Assembly: GCF_029633965.1 (NCBI RefSeq)
Contig: NZ_CP091277.1
Span: 558,001 to 622,000 of the forward strand
DNA: 64,000 nt
Reading direction: 5' to 3'
Origin: Methanogenium sp. S4BF
GTDB lineage: Archaea > Halobacteriota > Methanomicrobia > Methanomicrobiales > Methanomicrobiaceae
Below the pieces are notes generated by a model that was not told the origin of the DNA, searched no databases, and was given only the letters and a program-made list of their open reading frames with translations. How positions within the stretch are numbered: the first letter of the stretch is position 1; the number at the start of each line of letters is the position of its first letter. Made by a program: the position numbers and the translations under genes. Of the stretch, positions 18,282-26,879 are shown one piece after another.

Positions 18282-18661
18282 GATTGTTCTCCAGTATATA
18301 TCTCTTGTACGAAATATTCTGCTTCTATATTATGCGACAGAGTAGCTATAAAGTCATATCATTCCTGCAGACAGATCAGTGTGCAGCTAAAGATGGAATC
18401 GACGGAGATGCAGAAGGACAGATATGCACCGGAAGATTGCGGGTGATTGTGCATTTGGATGAACTGTTATTTCGGAGAGCTTATTTTGAGATATTTTTAC
18501 CAAAATGATGCTGTTTTTGGTATGATACTGATCTTCCCTATATATGCAGGTATGCCCGGCCGGGATGAAGGGAGAGGAAAAGGGTTTTTCGGGACCATGG
18601 TCTGTCTGCATGGGGACACTGATGGAATATGTGCTACCAGCTCCGCGTCTGTGATGCCGGG
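18282..18661. other. Intergenic region between argG and flavin reductase gene
   Basis: This 380-bp stretch holds the argG promoter at its left end and an 8-bp inverted repeat (TACCAAAA 18498-18505 / TTTTGGTA 18515-18522). I see no convincing gene on either strand. Confidence 0.5.
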
Positions 18662-19249
18662 TCAGGGCTCATAGAGGTTTCTCCTGAACTTCATCCCGGA
18701 TGAGAAGGCTTTGCCGGACGGTTCTCCGACGGTATAGTATGTCTTCTTCTGTGAATCGTACAGAAGCGGACGGATTAAATCCATATCCGGCGTGCCGTCC
18801 TCCCCACAGGCCTCTTCATCTGCGAGTATCGAGAGTATTTCACCCACAATGAGCGTGTGTGAACCGATGTGCATCAGGTTGCGCACCCTGCAGGCAATTG
18901 CAATGGGGCATTCCTCAATGTACGGGGCCTCAATGATCTCGCTTTTCACCGGTGTCATACCGGTTTTAGAAAATTTATCCAGATTTTTCCCTGAAGCAAT
19001 GCCAAAAAAATCTGTCTCTTCGACAAGTGTCTCAGACGGAATGCAGACCATAAATTCCCCGCGGTCTTTGATGTTCTCCCATGTCTGCCGTGTCTTTCGT
19101 ATACCCAGTGAGATGCAGGGAGGTTCTGAACAGCATACACCGGCCCATGAGGCGGCCATTGCATCCGGACGTCCGTCGCTTCCATACGTGCAGATGAGAA
19201 GCACCGGGCTGGGGTAAAGGAGCGGAACCGGGCTGATGGATTTTTTCAT
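18662..19249 (-). CDS. Flavin reductase-like FMN-binding split-barrel protein
   Basis: A 195-residue protein with the split beta-barrel pattern of the flavin reductase-like family: YPSPVLLICTYGSDGRPDAMAASWAGVCCSEPPCISLGIRKTRQTWENIKDRGEFMVCIPSE. This covers the FMN phosphate and isoalloxazine-contacting segments. Archaeal members reduce FMN or act as ferric or iron-sulfur-linked flavoproteins; the substrate is not evident. It overlaps the open frame of the divergent HEAT gene by a few bases only if that gene starts at 19236; with the preferred start at 19305 there is a 55-bp divergent spacer. Confidence 0.85.
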   Translation of the reverse strand: MKKSISPVPLLYPSPVLLICTYGSDGRPDAMAASWAGVCCSEPPCISLGIRKTRQTWENIKDRGEFMVCIPSETLVEETDFFGIASGKNLDKFSKTGMTPVKSEIIEAPYIEECPIAIACRVRNLMHIGSHTLIVGEILSILADEEACGEDGTPDMDLIRPLLYDSQKKTYYTVGEPSGKAFSSGMKFRRNLYEP

Positions 19250-19304
19250 GCATCACATAATCGGCGGTATCCTGATAATCTTTATGCTATGTGAAGGTTA
19301 CAGG

Positions 19305-19886
19305 ATGTCGTATCTGAGCAGATGGGTGGCAGGCAGTATGACAGGGTGCGATGACCCGGTATATCGGGTGTATGCAGAACGGGAACGGCGGAGAGATGAG
19401 AATGCCCGTATCTTAATCCGGCAACTCACAGAGGACGGCATCTCATATCGTGTGCGGGCAGCTGAGGCCCTGGGCACCTGTGGTGGTGATGTGGTGGTGC
19501 CTCATCTTATCCGGGCAGCGGAAGATGATCCTGAACCGGATGTCCGTTTCATGGCAATACGGTCCCTTGGCAAACGAAGGGACCCTCTTGCAGCAGAGCC
19601 TCTTATCCGGATGCTTGCAATCGGCGATAAATGGATCCGCATGGAAGCGGTGAAGGCATTGGGAGATATTGGTCATCCGTCTGCCGCCCTTTCTCTGATG
19701 AATCTCTGTGACGATACTGCTGTGCCGGTAAGAAGAGCAGTCGCAGAGGCACTCGGAAAGATTGAGTGTGAAGCGTGCATGTCTGCTCTTGAGATGATGA
19801 CGAATGATGAAGATTCGGGGGTCAGGTCTGCGGCACGCCGGGCGCTCTCTTCTCACCGGCATGATGACAATCCTCAGGAAAAATGA
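19305..19886 (+). CDS. HEAT-repeat protein
   Basis: About 193 residues. After a short N-terminal region (MSYLSRWVAGSMTGCDD) come about four to five HEAT/PBS-lyase-like repeats with the recurring pattern VRxxAAExLGxxGxxxxxxxLxxxxxD (for example YRVRAAEALGTCGGDVVVPHL and IRMEAVKALGDIGHPSAALSL). Such proteins are scaffolds or phycobilisome-lyase-like; no specific partner is visible. ATG 19305 has AAGG about 8 nt upstream. A second HEAT protein with similar repeats lies at 39.3 kb. Confidence 0.8.
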   Translation: MSYLSRWVAGSMTGCDDPVYRVYAERERRRDENARILIRQLTEDGISYRVRAAEALGTCGGDVVVPHLIRAAEDDPEPDVRFMAIRSLGKRRDPLAAEPLIRMLAIGDKWIRMEAVKALGDIGHPSAALSLMNLCDDTAVPVRRAVAEALGKIECEACMSALEMMTNDEDSGVRSAARRALSSHRHDDNPQEK

Positions 19887-19922
19887 TTCCGACTGCTCGG
19901 TACGGGAAGAGTTCAGCGAACT

Positions 19923-19930
19923 TTTATATA
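19923..19930 (+). promoter_or_regulatory. TATA box for the DUF1508 gene
   Basis: TTTATATA is centred about 34 bp before the ATG at 19961, giving a short leader. The element lies just past the HEAT gene stop. Confidence 0.55.
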
Positions 19931-19960
19931 CTGGCGTTCCGTATTTGGGGTAGTGGTTAC

Positions 19961-20146
19961 ATGCCTCATGGGAAATTTGAAATTTACAAGGACCGTTCGG
20001 GGGAGTACCGGTTCCGCCTGAAGGCAGCAAATGGCCAGACCATTGCAATCGGGCAGGGGTATTCCTCCAAAGCGTCGTGCATGAAGGGTATTGCGAGTAT
20101 CCGGAAAAACGCTCCTGATGCTGAGATTATTGAACTTGAACTGTAA
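19961..20146 (+). CDS. DUF1508 (YegP-like) small protein
   Basis: The 61-residue protein reads MPHGKFEIYKDRSGEYRFRLKAANGQTIAIGQGYSSKASCMKGIASIRKNAPDAEIIELEL. It is the single DUF1508 unit: FEIYKD..GEYRFRLKA.NG..I..G.GY.SK..C..GI.S+.NAP. Its role is unknown; the bacterial relative YegP has two copies. It has its own TATA box and is probably expressed from a nearly leaderless mRNA. Confidence 0.9.
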   Translation: MPHGKFEIYKDRSGEYRFRLKAANGQTIAIGQGYSSKASCMKGIASIRKNAPDAEIIELEL

Positions 20147-20171
20147 CTTCTGAATTTATAACCGGGCATTT

Positions 20172-20218
20172 CTTTGCATAACCCCCCCATGAGTCCCGGA
20201 CATTTCTGTCATGCAAAG
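20172..20218. repeat. Inverted repeat CTTTGCAT / ATGCAAAG
   Basis: The arms lie at 20172-20179 and 20211-20218 with a 31-nt spacer containing a smaller hairpin (GACATTTCTGTC). They sit upstream of the beta-propeller gene and could be a regulatory site or the DUF1508 terminator structure. Confidence 0.4.
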
Positions 20219-20312
20219 ATATGTTCAAAATTATTCGAAGTCAAAGATACTTAATTAATCTCTATTCTCCAATAGAACCACATTCAAGCGTAATTGGAGT
20301 GTGGAGGATCAC

Positions 20313-22310
20313 ATGAAACAAAATATAATCCGGGGCATCTTGGGTGCCGGGATCGTCGTCATCTGTGTCATCATCGGCGCGGGGATTCTTGCCGAACAGC
20401 CTTCTGAAACAGAGAATGGAACCGGGATGCAGGTATTTACGTCTGCATCAGGACTGGCTGCATACCTGGACAGCATGCCGCAGGGGGAAAACGGGTATTC
20501 GACCGGTTTTATGGGCATCATGGATGGCAATACCCGTGTTGTTTATGAGGAGGCATCATTGGACAATGCAATGACGCCGGTGCCGGTACCGGCGCAGCTC
20601 CCGCAGGCTTTGAAAAGTGCGTCGTCCGGTTCAGGTGGGGCAGAGGTATATTCCTCCACGAATGTCCAGGTGGGAGGAGTAGATGAAGCCGATTTCATCA
20701 AAAATGACGGGAAATATATCTATCTGGTCACCGGCGGCAGACTGGTGATTGTGGATGCCTACCCGCCCCTTGGTGCAGGCATTATTTCTGAAACACCGCT
20801 TTCCGGGACTCCCTCAGCACTCTTTCTCTCGGGCGACCGGCTTGCGGTCTTTTCATCGGTCCGTGAAACCGATTTTATTCACCCCGATAAGAGTGTGGCA
20901 CCCGTCCCGTATGCCCGGGATGTGACGCATGTGTATGTGTATGATATCAGCGACCGGAAAGAGCCGAAAATCATCCGTGATCTGACGGTGGCCGGCACGT
21001 ATTATGACGGACGCATGAAAGGGGACGATGTCTTCCTTTTCACCCGTGAATCGCTCGTCCGGCATGGGGATGTGTTGCTGATGCCTGAGGTGCGTGACGG
21101 TGACACACTCATTGCACAACCGCCGGTATCTGTGCCGGATATGCCGGGGTATTCCTTCCAGTTTACCACGATAACCTCCTTTGATATTCGTGACGGGTCG
21201 GTCACCGATGCGGAGTCATTCCTGCTGGGATATGGGTCCACGCTCTACGCTTCTGTTGACAATATCTACATCGCGTATATCTGGCAGCAGCCATATTCCG
21301 GAGGAGTCTGGGACAGGTTCGGGCAGGCACCTGCAGAACCCCGTGAACAATCCGTGGTACACCGGTTCTCTGTAGAGAAGGGTGAAATATCCTATGCGGC
21401 CACCGGCACCTTCCCCGGCAGACTGCTGAACCAGTTTTCCCTGGATGAATACAAAGGCAACCTTAGGGTCGCCACGACGGTGAATGACTGGACACGGGAT
21501 ACCTGGGTGCAGTACAACAATGTCTATGTCCTTGATTCCGGCCTGACGATGAAGGGAAAACTGGAGTATCTTGCTCCGGATGAGCGAATCTATGCGGCCC
21601 GGTTTATCGGGGACCGGCTGTACCTGGTCACCTTCAAACAGATGGACCCGTTCTTTGTCATCGACCTTACCGACCCAACGACACCTGCGGTTCTGGGCGA
21701 ACTGAAGATCCCCGGCTACTCCGACTACCTGCATCCGTATGATGCCACCCATATCATCGGCATCGGCAAGGAGACCGTTGCAAATGAGTGGGGAGGGTTT
21801 ACCACCGGCGGGCTGAAGATGGCGCTCTTTGATGTCGCAGATGTGAACCACCCGAAGGAGGTTGGCAAAGTAGAAATTGGCCTTCCGGGCACGGACTCAG
21901 AGGCACTGCACGATCACAAGGCATTTCTCTTTGATGCATCGCGGAATATTCTCGTTCTTCCGGTGCATGAAATCGTGAAAGTGCCGGTCACCGGCAGCCC
22001 GTATGATGCGTATTCGACACGCTACTGGCAGGGGGCCTATGTCTATAGTCTGACACCGGAGACAGGCTTTGTTCTGAAGGGAACGGTGACCCACAATGCC
22101 GATCCACAGTCCGGGTATTACTGGGGTGCCCCTGACTCTGTCCTGCGGTCCCTGTATATGGATGATGTGCTCTACACGGTTTCCCGCACAAAGCTGGTGA
22201 TAAGCGGTCTGGAGCACCCGGAGACGGTCTATGGCGCGATCAGCCTTCCCTATGGCGGCGAACGGTATGGTGGCGGCTACTGGCCGGTTCCGGAGCCGCT
22301 GTTTGACTAA
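20313..22310 (+). CDS. Secreted beta-propeller domain protein
   Basis: This protein of about 665 residues starts MKQNIIRGILGAGIVVICVIIGAGILA, a signal or anchor helix. Residues 100-660 match the beta-propeller domain family that begins STNVQVGGVDEADFIKNDGKYIYLVTGGRLVIVDA and repeats blades such as DRLAVFSS, GDDVFLFTRESL, DNIYIAYIW and GDRLYLVTF. Members are extracellular in methanogens and bacteria; their ligands are not known. ATG 20313 is chosen because GGAGG (20303-20307) lies 5 nt upstream. It stands alone with a long untranscribed-looking region after it. Confidence 0.85.
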   Translation: MKQNIIRGILGAGIVVICVIIGAGILAEQPSETENGTGMQVFTSASGLAAYLDSMPQGENGYSTGFMGIMDGNTRVVYEEASLDNAMTPVPVPAQLPQALKSASSGSGGAEVYSSTNVQVGGVDEADFIKNDGKYIYLVTGGRLVIVDAYPPLGAGIISETPLSGTPSALFLSGDRLAVFSSVRETDFIHPDKSVAPVPYARDVTHVYVYDISDRKEPKIIRDLTVAGTYYDGRMKGDDVFLFTRESLVRHGDVLLMPEVRDGDTLIAQPPVSVPDMPGYSFQFTTITSFDIRDGSVTDAESFLLGYGSTLYASVDNIYIAYIWQQPYSGGVWDRFGQAPAEPREQSVVHRFSVEKGEISYAATGTFPGRLLNQFSLDEYKGNLRVATTVNDWTRDTWVQYNNVYVLDSGLTMKGKLEYLAPDERIYAARFIGDRLYLVTFKQMDPFFVIDLTDPTTPAVLGELKIPGYSDYLHPYDATHIIGIGKETVANEWGGFTTGGLKMALFDVADVNHPKEVGKVEIGLPGTDSEALHDHKAFLFDASRNILVLPVHEIVKVPVTGSPYDAYSTRYWQGAYVYSLTPETGFVLKGTVTHNADPQSGYYWGAPDSVLRSLYMDDVLYTVSRTKLVISGLEHPETVYGAISLPYGGERYGGGYWPVPEPLFD

Positions 22311-22998
22311 TGCGCTGGTATGAAAACCATTCTTTTTTCATGCGTATAGCTCCCTGGAGAGATGCTGCAGGAATGAATCTCATGGAGAAATGAAAGGATT
22401 GATCTGGAATTCAATGCGAATAAAGTGTGATAATAATCCCTCACCCGCACTTCTGGTTCATCGCAGAGTTTCATCAGTGCGTCCAGCCGTCGAAGATGCG
22501 GTGCTGTATTCTCACCACTGCAGTTATCGCTTCCGACTCACACTCTTTTGGGACAAATATCCGAATAAAGGTCTATTGGCTACTAAATTGAGATTATCCG
22601 GGACATTTAGCCCAGAAAATTGTAACCACACCGAAGCCCGGGTGGGCAGTTCTCAACCGGAGATGGTTTATAGATCCTTCAAACTATCTGTCAATAGCGA
22701 CCGTTCAGTACTTCGCACTCCGCCATATTTTCAGCAAATAAATGACATTGCGACCCTGTTTTTCAGGCAGTAAAAATGAGCGGAAAATACGTCCTTTCCC
22801 CTCCCGATTCCCCGAAACAGGGGGTCGGAGAGGGTAAGAAGGAGGGGTACAAAAACAGATATGGAGTATATAGTATAGTCCTCGTTTCTGATGTTCATCC
22901 GGCCCGGGTTTTATCACATCCAATTTTCACTATGCACATTTTCCACACGAAAACACGTTTTCTCTCGTTTTGCGGCATTTCTACAGAGCACTGTTATC
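22311..22998. other. Gene-poor region between the beta-propeller and PolB genes
   Basis: About 690 bp without a gene I can support. A 127-codon open frame (22390-22773) has no protein-like character. Two features stand out: a GC-rich hairpin near 22798-22836 (GATTCCCC / GGGGGTC plus flanking pyrimidine/purine pairing) and a TATA-rich element GGAGTATATAGTATAGTCC at 22863-22881. A noncoding RNA or the end of the PolB transcript are possibilities. Confidence 0.4.
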
Positions 22999-24960
22999 CT
23001 ACTGAAACGGAAACCTCACCTCTCTCCATGCCTTCTCCAGCAGAGTGGCATAGTAGGAGTAATCCGGGCTCTCTGCTCTCCACCCGGGTACAACCATCTT
23101 TTTACCGGCGTCCTGCACCAGATATTGTACATCCATCCCCGGTTCCGGAGTCACTCCTTCGGCGCGATACATCCGGACAACCGCAGCAGAGATGGAGTGG
23201 TTCTGGTATGCCGTCTTACTCAGCCGGCGGTGTATCACAAACGAGGAGGGCGGAGCGTCTGTCATGGTGTCACGGTACGAGCGGTAGAGTGCCGTCACCT
23301 TCTCTTCGCACTCCGCCAGTTCATCCGGTGAGGCGGCATCTGCCATCAGGGAGAAGCAGGCCTCCTGCATCGCACGGACATACGGAGGGGTATCCCGCCG
23401 CTGTGCCATGACACCCCGGATTTTCATGGTGCCGTCTGTGAGGCGCCCGAAGTAGTTGGTGTATGACCCGGTGCCGTCGTTTTGCGGGAGGAAGACCAGC
23501 CAGTCATAATCTTCCCGTTCTGTGGGAATGCCGGTCACCTCTTCGATGCGTTTTTTTAAGTCTGCGGCATCCCCGCCCTGCACCCAGAGGCAGTCAACGA
23601 TGCCGTGCAGGACCGTGTATCCCATCTCCTCTGCCATCCGTTTCACCGACCCGAGGATATCTGCAGAGATGGCAGTTATCATCTCATGCATTTCAATGCG
23701 TCCGAACCGGGCATTCTTGTACCCGGTGTACCCGAAACAGGTGACCAGCATCCATTTGAGGACGGCGTCCATGCCTGCATACCGGGGGTCTTCGTGCTTT
23801 TTCGCTTTCATTGCAATTCTGAAATCCAGCAGGGGTGCGATCACTGATGGCAGAAAACCCGGCCTTTTGGGATCTGCCAGTGTTTCGGGGGATATGTTGT
23901 AGTTCACGATGATGGACGGGTAAAATGATGTGAAGTCAATCTGGGTGGCTGGTCCGTACAGGCCGGGCACCGGCTGGAGAATCAGCCCGCCGCGGTCGTC
24001 CAGCCGCACGTCCCTGCAGCTGCGGGTGGCCTCTGCATCATTTTTGCGGAACGGCACGGCGATGCCCCGCTTGAGGGCCTCAGAGCATTCGTAGGAGGAG
24101 ATGATGGTGCCCGGCGTAAACCGGCTGGTCAGGTTGGGCGGAATGCCCGTGAGGCGTGATGCCAGAAGCACTCCTGCAAGCCCCCCGGTGCGGTACATAA
24201 AGCTCGCATCAGTATCGATGAGCACTCTTCCCTCCGGGATGAGCGCCGGCGGGCGGTGCCGCATCTGGCCGTAACTGGTGTAGGACATTTCCCGCAGTCT
24301 CCGGTACCGGCCGGTTCTGCTCAAAGCACAGGGAATGCCTGCCTTCTCTGCTGCCACAAGTATTCGTTCAGCCCACCGGTCAATGCCGTGGAAGAGCAGC
24401 AGGTCAGGGTCTTCATCGGTGATGACCGTGAAGAGATCATGGACGACAGCCGTTTCACTGCCGCGAAGCAGATGGCTGCGGCGGCCGGTTACCTGCACAT
24501 CGGTAAGGGTGCGTGCGGTCTCCGGTCGCCCGGCAGGGCATATGGTGATGGTGGTGAGGGGATGGGCGGTATCTGCGGTAAACGGGCTTTCTCTTCCGGT
24601 ACTGCACGGCATACATCCTTTGGCTGCACAGTAGAGCTGTTCTTTTCGCAGATCGACATTATAGAGGGCGGCACGGAACTGTGTCTGGCGTTCGATGGCC
24701 TCTGCGACATCCCGCGGAGCATAGATGCGGTAGCCCTCCTCGTTCCCGTAGATGGTCCGGAATGTGCACGGGGATGCACCATACTCCTCGGTGAGGGCGT
24801 CCACCATCTCCCAGTGGGCTGTCTCATCGGGAAGTGCACAGTAGAACGGCGGCCGGAACTCGCGGGTGAGGGACTCTCTGCACCCGCCGGTCTTTGTCCA
24901 GAGGGTGATTCTCCCGGGAGAGGGTACGATGTCAAAGATCCACGGTTCTGTGGGTGTCAC
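22999..24960 (-). CDS. Divergent family B DNA polymerase, PolB2 type
   Basis: The 653-residue protein keeps family B polymerase motif A (IDFTSFYPSI, Asp342) and a modified motif B (KWMLVTCFGYTGYKNARFG, 402-420, with TC-FG instead of NS-YG). Motif C is HGIVDCLWV (452-460): Ile replaces the first Asp of the usual DTD, while the second, metal-binding Asp (456) is kept. No intact DIE exonuclease motif is seen, so proofreading is probably lost. This matches archaeal PolB2, once considered inactive and later connected in Sulfolobus to damage tolerance. It overlaps the upstream RecA-like gene by 4 nt. It is far shorter and more degenerate than a replicative PolB. Confidence 0.85.
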   Translation of the reverse strand: MTPTEPWIFDIVPSPGRITLWTKTGGCRESLTREFRPPFYCALPDETAHWEMVDALTEEYGASPCTFRTIYGNEEGYRIYAPRDVAEAIERQTQFRAALYNVDLRKEQLYCAAKGCMPCSTGRESPFTADTAHPLTTITICPAGRPETARTLTDVQVTGRRSHLLRGSETAVVHDLFTVITDEDPDLLLFHGIDRWAERILVAAEKAGIPCALSRTGRYRRLREMSYTSYGQMRHRPPALIPEGRVLIDTDASFMYRTGGLAGVLLASRLTGIPPNLTSRFTPGTIISSYECSEALKRGIAVPFRKNDAEATRSCRDVRLDDRGGLILQPVPGLYGPATQIDFTSFYPSIIVNYNISPETLADPKRPGFLPSVIAPLLDFRIAMKAKKHEDPRYAGMDAVLKWMLVTCFGYTGYKNARFGRIEMHEMITAISADILGSVKRMAEEMGYTVLHGIVDCLWVQGGDAADLKKRIEEVTGIPTEREDYDWLVFLPQNDGTGSYTNYFGRLTDGTMKIRGVMAQRRDTPPYVRAMQEACFSLMADAASPDELAECEEKVTALYRSYRDTMTDAPPSSFVIHRRLSKTAYQNHSISAAVVRMYRAEGVTPEPGMDVQYLVQDAGKKMVVPGWRAESPDYSYYATLLEKAWREVRFPFQ

Positions 24961-25493
24961 TGCCAGTCCCCGTCCCAGAGGTGCCGCTGTGCACTGCGCC
25001 TGCCGGTATCAGCTGTTTCCTTTTTTTTACTGCGTTCGTGCACTGCTGCAGGCCATGTCTCTTTCTCCGGCACATGCACAACAGAGTGTGCCGCAGGCGC
25101 CATCGCGGCAATATATGCATCCCACTTCCGGGCGATCAGAAGGACGGCTGCATCCTCTGCCTTCTCCCTGCAGAGCCGGCCAACAGGTTCGGCCGTCTCC
25201 GGTGCGTCGGTATAGACCGAGCGGTCATGCTCGATGATGATGCATGATTCATAGGCCTCTGAGAGGATGGTGAGGTACTGGTAGGCGGTGAGCGCCCTCC
25301 GGACACTGAACCGTGCATGTTTCCGGTCGACTGCGGTCAGGACGGGAGGGTAGTTCCCGCTGACATACAGGGTCTTTCGCCGCTCTTCCTGCAGAATTTG
25401 TATGACTGCGGGCACCAGATCGGTGTATGGTGCAACGGCGATGCAGAAGCAGCCTTCCGGCAGTGAGCGCGCCTGTGCAAGGTCATGATGCAT
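24957..25493 (-). CDS. RecA-like protein without Walker A motif, coupled to PolB2
   Basis: The 178-residue product shows a RecA/RadA-like strand order. A first strand (GCFCIAVAP, residues 14-22) should lead into a P-loop but is followed by YTDLVPAV instead of GxxxxGKT. A second strand follows (KTLYVSGN), then a Walker B-like strand ending in acidic residues (CIIIEHD, 84-90), then AAVLLIARKW. The C-terminal tail from about residue 150 is basic and probably disordered, ending in QRHLWDGDWQ. Inactivated RecA-like proteins are known neighbours of archaeal PolB2. The gene starts about 30 bp after a TATA element nested in an inverted repeat. I infer an accessory subunit that recruits or positions the polymerase. 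Confidence 0.62.
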   Translation of the reverse strand: MHHDLAQARSLPEGCFCIAVAPYTDLVPAVIQILQEERRKTLYVSGNYPPVLTAVDRKHARFSVRRALTAYQYLTILSEAYESCIIIEHDRSVYTDAPETAEPVGRLCREKAEDAAVLLIARKWDAYIAAMAPAAHSVVHVPEKETWPAAVHERSKKKETADTGRRSAQRHLWDGDWQ

Positions 25494-25514
25494 TGTGCTA
25501 CCGGTTGGGCGCCT

Positions 25515-25534
25515 GCAGGATATTACTCTCCTGC
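25515..25534 (-). promoter_or_regulatory. Promoter/operator candidate of the PolB2 module
   Basis: GCAGGA (25515-25520) and TCCTGC (25529-25534) form a perfect inverted repeat around the minus-strand TATA-like GAGTAATAT. The element is about 30 bp from the ATG of the RecA-like gene, so the mRNA would be almost leaderless and a protein bound to the repeat would block TBP. Confidence 0.45.
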
Positions 25535-25641
25535 GGGGGCGGTGTGAAAATGAATGTGCGGGATGTGGTGCTGTACCCGTTGTCAGGGGGTGGAGAAGAA
25601 ATGATTTTTTATTTCGCTCTTTCTTGTTGATCAGATTTGGA

Positions 25642-25670
25642 GCAAGGGAGGGGGGGAAACCCTCCCTTGC
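25642..25670. repeat. Perfect 11-bp hairpin
   Basis: Arms GCAAGGGAGGG (25642-25652) and CCCTCCCTTGC (25660-25670) with a 7-nt purine loop. It lies about 150 nt past the M42 peptidase stop. No T-run follows on either strand, so it does not look like a classical terminator. Confidence 0.7.
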
Positions 25671-25820
25671 CTTTCAATTCCCGAGAAATAATTACCTCAT
25701 CGGAACAGAGATGAGCTATATTTTTTAACCCATACAGAATGGCGAAGACCCAAAAAAGGTGAATACCGGAGATCAGGTCAATGGGGATGCGCCAAAAAAA
25801 GAAGAAATAATATGCTGATT

Positions 25821-26861
25821 TCAGGCAAACGGGCTGTCCTGTTTCAGTGCTGCAAGGAGGAGGCTGACCCCTGCCTCCACGTCACCAATGTCAACGACCT
25901 CTACCGGGGAATGGATGTAGCGGGCGGGAATCGAGAGGGGAATGCTTGGAATGCCGCCTCTCACGAGGTGGATGATGGTGGCGTCCGTATTGCCGCCGGT
26001 GCCGACTTCCAGCTGGTAGGGAATCTCTGCCTCTTCTGCTGCATCACGCAGCCAGCCGGCGAGTTTCCAGTCGGCCATCAGGCCACGGCCCTGTGCACTG
26101 ACAAGAACCAGCACCGGCCCTTTTCCCATCACCGGGCTTGCTTCTTTCTTGGTGACGCCGGGGTGGTCGCCGGGGATGGTCACGTCAGTGGCAATCGCAC
26201 AGTCGGGGTCAAGAGTGAATGCACTGACCTTTGCCCCTTTCAGGCCGAGTTCTTCCTGCACGGTGAAGACGCCGTAGATAGTGTGGGGACTGGTGGTCTC
26301 TTTGAGTGCCTTGATGAGGAGTGCGACACCGACACGGTTGTCGAGCGCCTTGCCGGTGACCCGGTTGTTGGCAAGTTCGGTGAACTCCCGGTCAATGGTG
26401 ACCGGTGTGCCTATTTCAATGCCCAGGTTTGCGACGTCTTCAGCGGATGTGGCCCCGATATCGATGAAGAAATCTTCGATCTTCACTTCTTTCTTCCGGT
26501 CCTCAGGAGAGAGCAGGTGGGGTGGCTTTGCCCCGATGACTCCGGCGACAGGCCCCTTCTTTCCGTGGAGGATGACGCGCTGGGTATAGAGTACCGGTCC
26601 AAACCATCCGCCGATGGGGACAAACCGGATGAATCCTTCATCGTCAATATACTGCACCATCAGGCCGATCTCGTCCATGTGGGACGCCACCATGACCTTA
26701 AAGTCACCCCCGCGCCGGATGGCAACGAGGTTGCCCATGGCGTCTTCGGTAAATTCGTCCACATGACCTGCCAGTTCGGTCCGGATAATTTCACGGACGG
26801 AACCTTCATAGCTGGAGAGTCCGTGGGCATCTGAGAGTTGTTTGAGGAGTTCTTTTACCAT
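25821..26861 (-). CDS. M42 family metallopeptidase (endoglucanase M-like aminopeptidase)
   Basis: The 346-residue enzyme has the M42 signatures VASHMDEIGLMV (metal His and Asp), NNRVTGKALDNRVGVALL, VFTVQEELGLKGA with the catalytic Glu pair, AIATDVTIPGDHPGV and the late metal His in ARYIHSPVEVVD. These are dinuclear metal aminopeptidases (TET-like dodecamers in archaea) that trim short peptides. It follows the aminotransferase gene by 18 bp and is the last gene of an hxlB-aminotransferase-peptidase unit. Confidence 0.93.
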   Translation of the reverse strand: MVKELLKQLSDAHGLSSYEGSVREIIRTELAGHVDEFTEDAMGNLVAIRRGGDFKVMVASHMDEIGLMVQYIDDEGFIRFVPIGGWFGPVLYTQRVILHGKKGPVAGVIGAKPPHLLSPEDRKKEVKIEDFFIDIGATSAEDVANLGIEIGTPVTIDREFTELANNRVTGKALDNRVGVALLIKALKETTSPHTIYGVFTVQEELGLKGAKVSAFTLDPDCAIATDVTIPGDHPGVTKKEASPVMGKGPVLVLVSAQGRGLMADWKLAGWLRDAAEEAEIPYQLEVGTGGNTDATIIHLVRGGIPSIPLSIPARYIHSPVEVVDIGDVEAGVSLLLAALKQDSPFA

Positions 26862-26879
26862 AGTATCTTCACTGTCCTT

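Larger units (their letters stand above)
25494..25820. other. Intergenic region between PolB2 module and M42 peptidase gene
   Basis: This 327-bp stretch contains the PolB2-module promoter with its inverted repeat on the left and a perfect 11-bp hairpin at 25642-25670. No gene is supported. Confidence 0.5.

Noticed and set aside
22440-22520. C/D-box guide RNA-like TGATGA run on the minus strand
   Set aside because: A C-box-like TGATGA is present, but no correctly placed CTGA D or D' box follows.
22390-22773. 127-codon plus-strand open frame after the beta-propeller gene
   Set aside because: The translation lacks any domain character, hydrophobic core pattern or ribosome binding site; the composition looks like translated noncoding DNA.
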